The notes under the pieces: model-generated
Told to the model about the DNA's origin: nothing
Database searches by the model: none
What the model saw: the letters and a program-made list of their open reading frames with translations, nothing else
Shown here: in pieces, positions 10,575-10,964 of the stretch
Layout of the letters: every line of letters starts with the position of its first letter
Numbering within the stretch: position 1 is the first letter of the stretch
Source of the DNA: JBIOYL01 sp044870185
Lineage (GTDB): Bacteria; Actinomycetota; CALGFH01
DNA length: 10,964 nt
Direction: 5' to 3'
NCBI GenBank assembly: GCA_044870185.1
Contig: JBIOYL010000421.1
Span: forward strand, 1 to 10,964
Translations under genes and position numbers: made by a program

Positions 10575-10964
10575 TCAGCGGCGCCGGCGGCGCCCGGTGG
10601 CGTGCCGCCGGCGCCGCTGGGGGACGACCGCTGCCGGCGGGCCGGCTCCCGCTGCCGGCGGGCCGGTCCCAGGGGCGGACGGGCCGGTCCCCGGGGCGGA
10701 CGGGCCGGCTTCGGGGTCGGTCAGCCGTTCGCGGATCGCCCGCAGGTCGTCGGTGAGGCGACCGCCCGCCCCGCCCCGGCCGGGCGGGGAGCCCACGGCG
10801 CCGACTGTGGCCTCGACGGCGCGTGCGGCCGCCTCGAGCCGATCGAGCGCCTGGCTGCGCAGCGCACGCAGCCGGGCGACGACCTCCCGCTCGGCCTGCA
10901 CCGAGGTGAGCCACCTGACCAGGAGCCCGTCGACCTCCCCCTCGCCGCCGACCCGGCCGCGCCT
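10575..10964 (-). CDS. Partial protein: helical domain with heptad-like Pro/Gly repeat tail
   Basis: I do not recognise it. Only the last 129 codons are visible, and the reading frame runs openly off the right edge, so the internal Met at 10901 is not the start. The visible part begins GGEGEVDGLLVRWLTSV and continues as a charged helix (ERE VVARLRALRSQALDRLEAAARAVEATVGAV) that would form a coiled coil. A further short helix (LTDDLRAIRERLTD) is followed by a Gly/Pro/Ala/Ser repeat tail and a very basic end (QRRRRHATGRRRRR). It stops 99 bp before the VWA operon, in the same direction, but that operon has its own promoter. The frame is supported by the clear helix periodicity and by the in-frame repeats. 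Confidence 0.6.
   Translation of the reverse strand, partial: RRGRVGGEGEVDGLLVRWLTSVQAEREVVARLRALRSQALDRLEAAARAVEATVGAVGSPPGRGGAGGRLTDDLRAIRERLTDPEAGPSAPGTGPSAPGTGPPAAGAGPPAAVVPQRRRRHATGRRRRR
10576..10619 (-). terminator. Strong 15-bp GC hairpin spanning the stop codon of the right-hand gene
   Basis: CAGCGGCGCCGGCGG (10576-10590) and CCGCCGGCGCCGCTG (10605-10619) are a perfect inverted repeat with a 14-base loop. It encodes the Arg-rich C-terminus and part of the stop codon. It may end or slow transcription before the VWA operon; with no T-tract it would be an actinobacterial-type terminator without U-tail. Confidence 0.45.
10641..10703. repeat. Three 21-bp tandem repeats coding for heptapeptides
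   Basis: Units 10641-10661, 10662-10682 and 10683-10703 share GCCGG at the start and GGCGG or GGACGG at the end. The last two are nearly identical, and degenerate copies lie on both sides. On the minus strand they encode repeats of the GPSAPGT / GPPAAGA type, a flexible linker or tail. Confidence 0.75.

Noticed and set aside
8626..10914. Extended VWA protein starting at 10914
   Set aside because: The extra 146 residues cross a promoter, palindromes and the hairpin, overlap the right-hand gene in another frame, and read as Arg/Pro/Gly filler. GTG at 10476 sits just before the membrane helix.

Overview
The window is high-GC DNA with the gene style of an Actinomycetota (actinobacterial) chromosome. 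The best taxonomic pointers are a PspA whose sequence closely follows the mycobacterial PspA (Rv2744c) pattern, a P-type ATPase of the mycobacterial CtpE type, an actinobacterial-style PadR/flavoprotein pair, and frequent GTG/TTG starts. I cannot name a genus from sequence alone.

Left end (1-1090): a tyrosine recombinase gene runs off the left edge on the minus strand. Immediately upstream of it, in the same orientation, is a selenocysteine tRNA gene (selC, anticodon TCA) with its own promoter. This is the classic arrangement of an integrated element in a tRNA 3' end. The element should extend leftwards out of the window, and everything to the right of the tRNA looks like resident chromosome.

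Centre-left (1268-3200): a minus-strand two-gene operon encodes a PadR-family repressor and an FAD-dependent monooxygenase, overlapping by ATGA. A good sigma70-type promoter (TTGACA-N17-GATACT) has a perfect 16-bp palindrome in its spacer, which is a likely PadR operator. Between this operon and the next gene lies a short, frame-broken remnant resembling the C-terminal ligand-binding domain of a LacI-family regulator.

Centre (3560-6844): a plus-strand pair encodes polyphosphate kinase 2 (PPK2) and, 9 bp later, a CtpE-like P-type ATPase. The pair suggests a link between polyphosphate/nucleotide metabolism and cation (probably calcium) transport.

Right (6926-10541): a minus-strand three-gene operon converges on the ATPase. 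In transcription order it encodes (1) a membrane-anchored protein fusing an extracellular solute-binding-like domain to a VWA domain with a complete MIDAS motif, (2) a 261-residue protein with two N-terminal membrane segments and a helical domain, and (3) PspA with a Pro/Ala/Gly-rich repeat tail. The genes are coupled by TGATG and TAGATG junctions and share one promoter carrying two palindromes. I read this as an envelope sensing/stress module and the most novel part of the window. A further partial gene enters from the right edge; it encodes a helical protein with a heptapeptide-repeat tail and ends in a strong hairpin.
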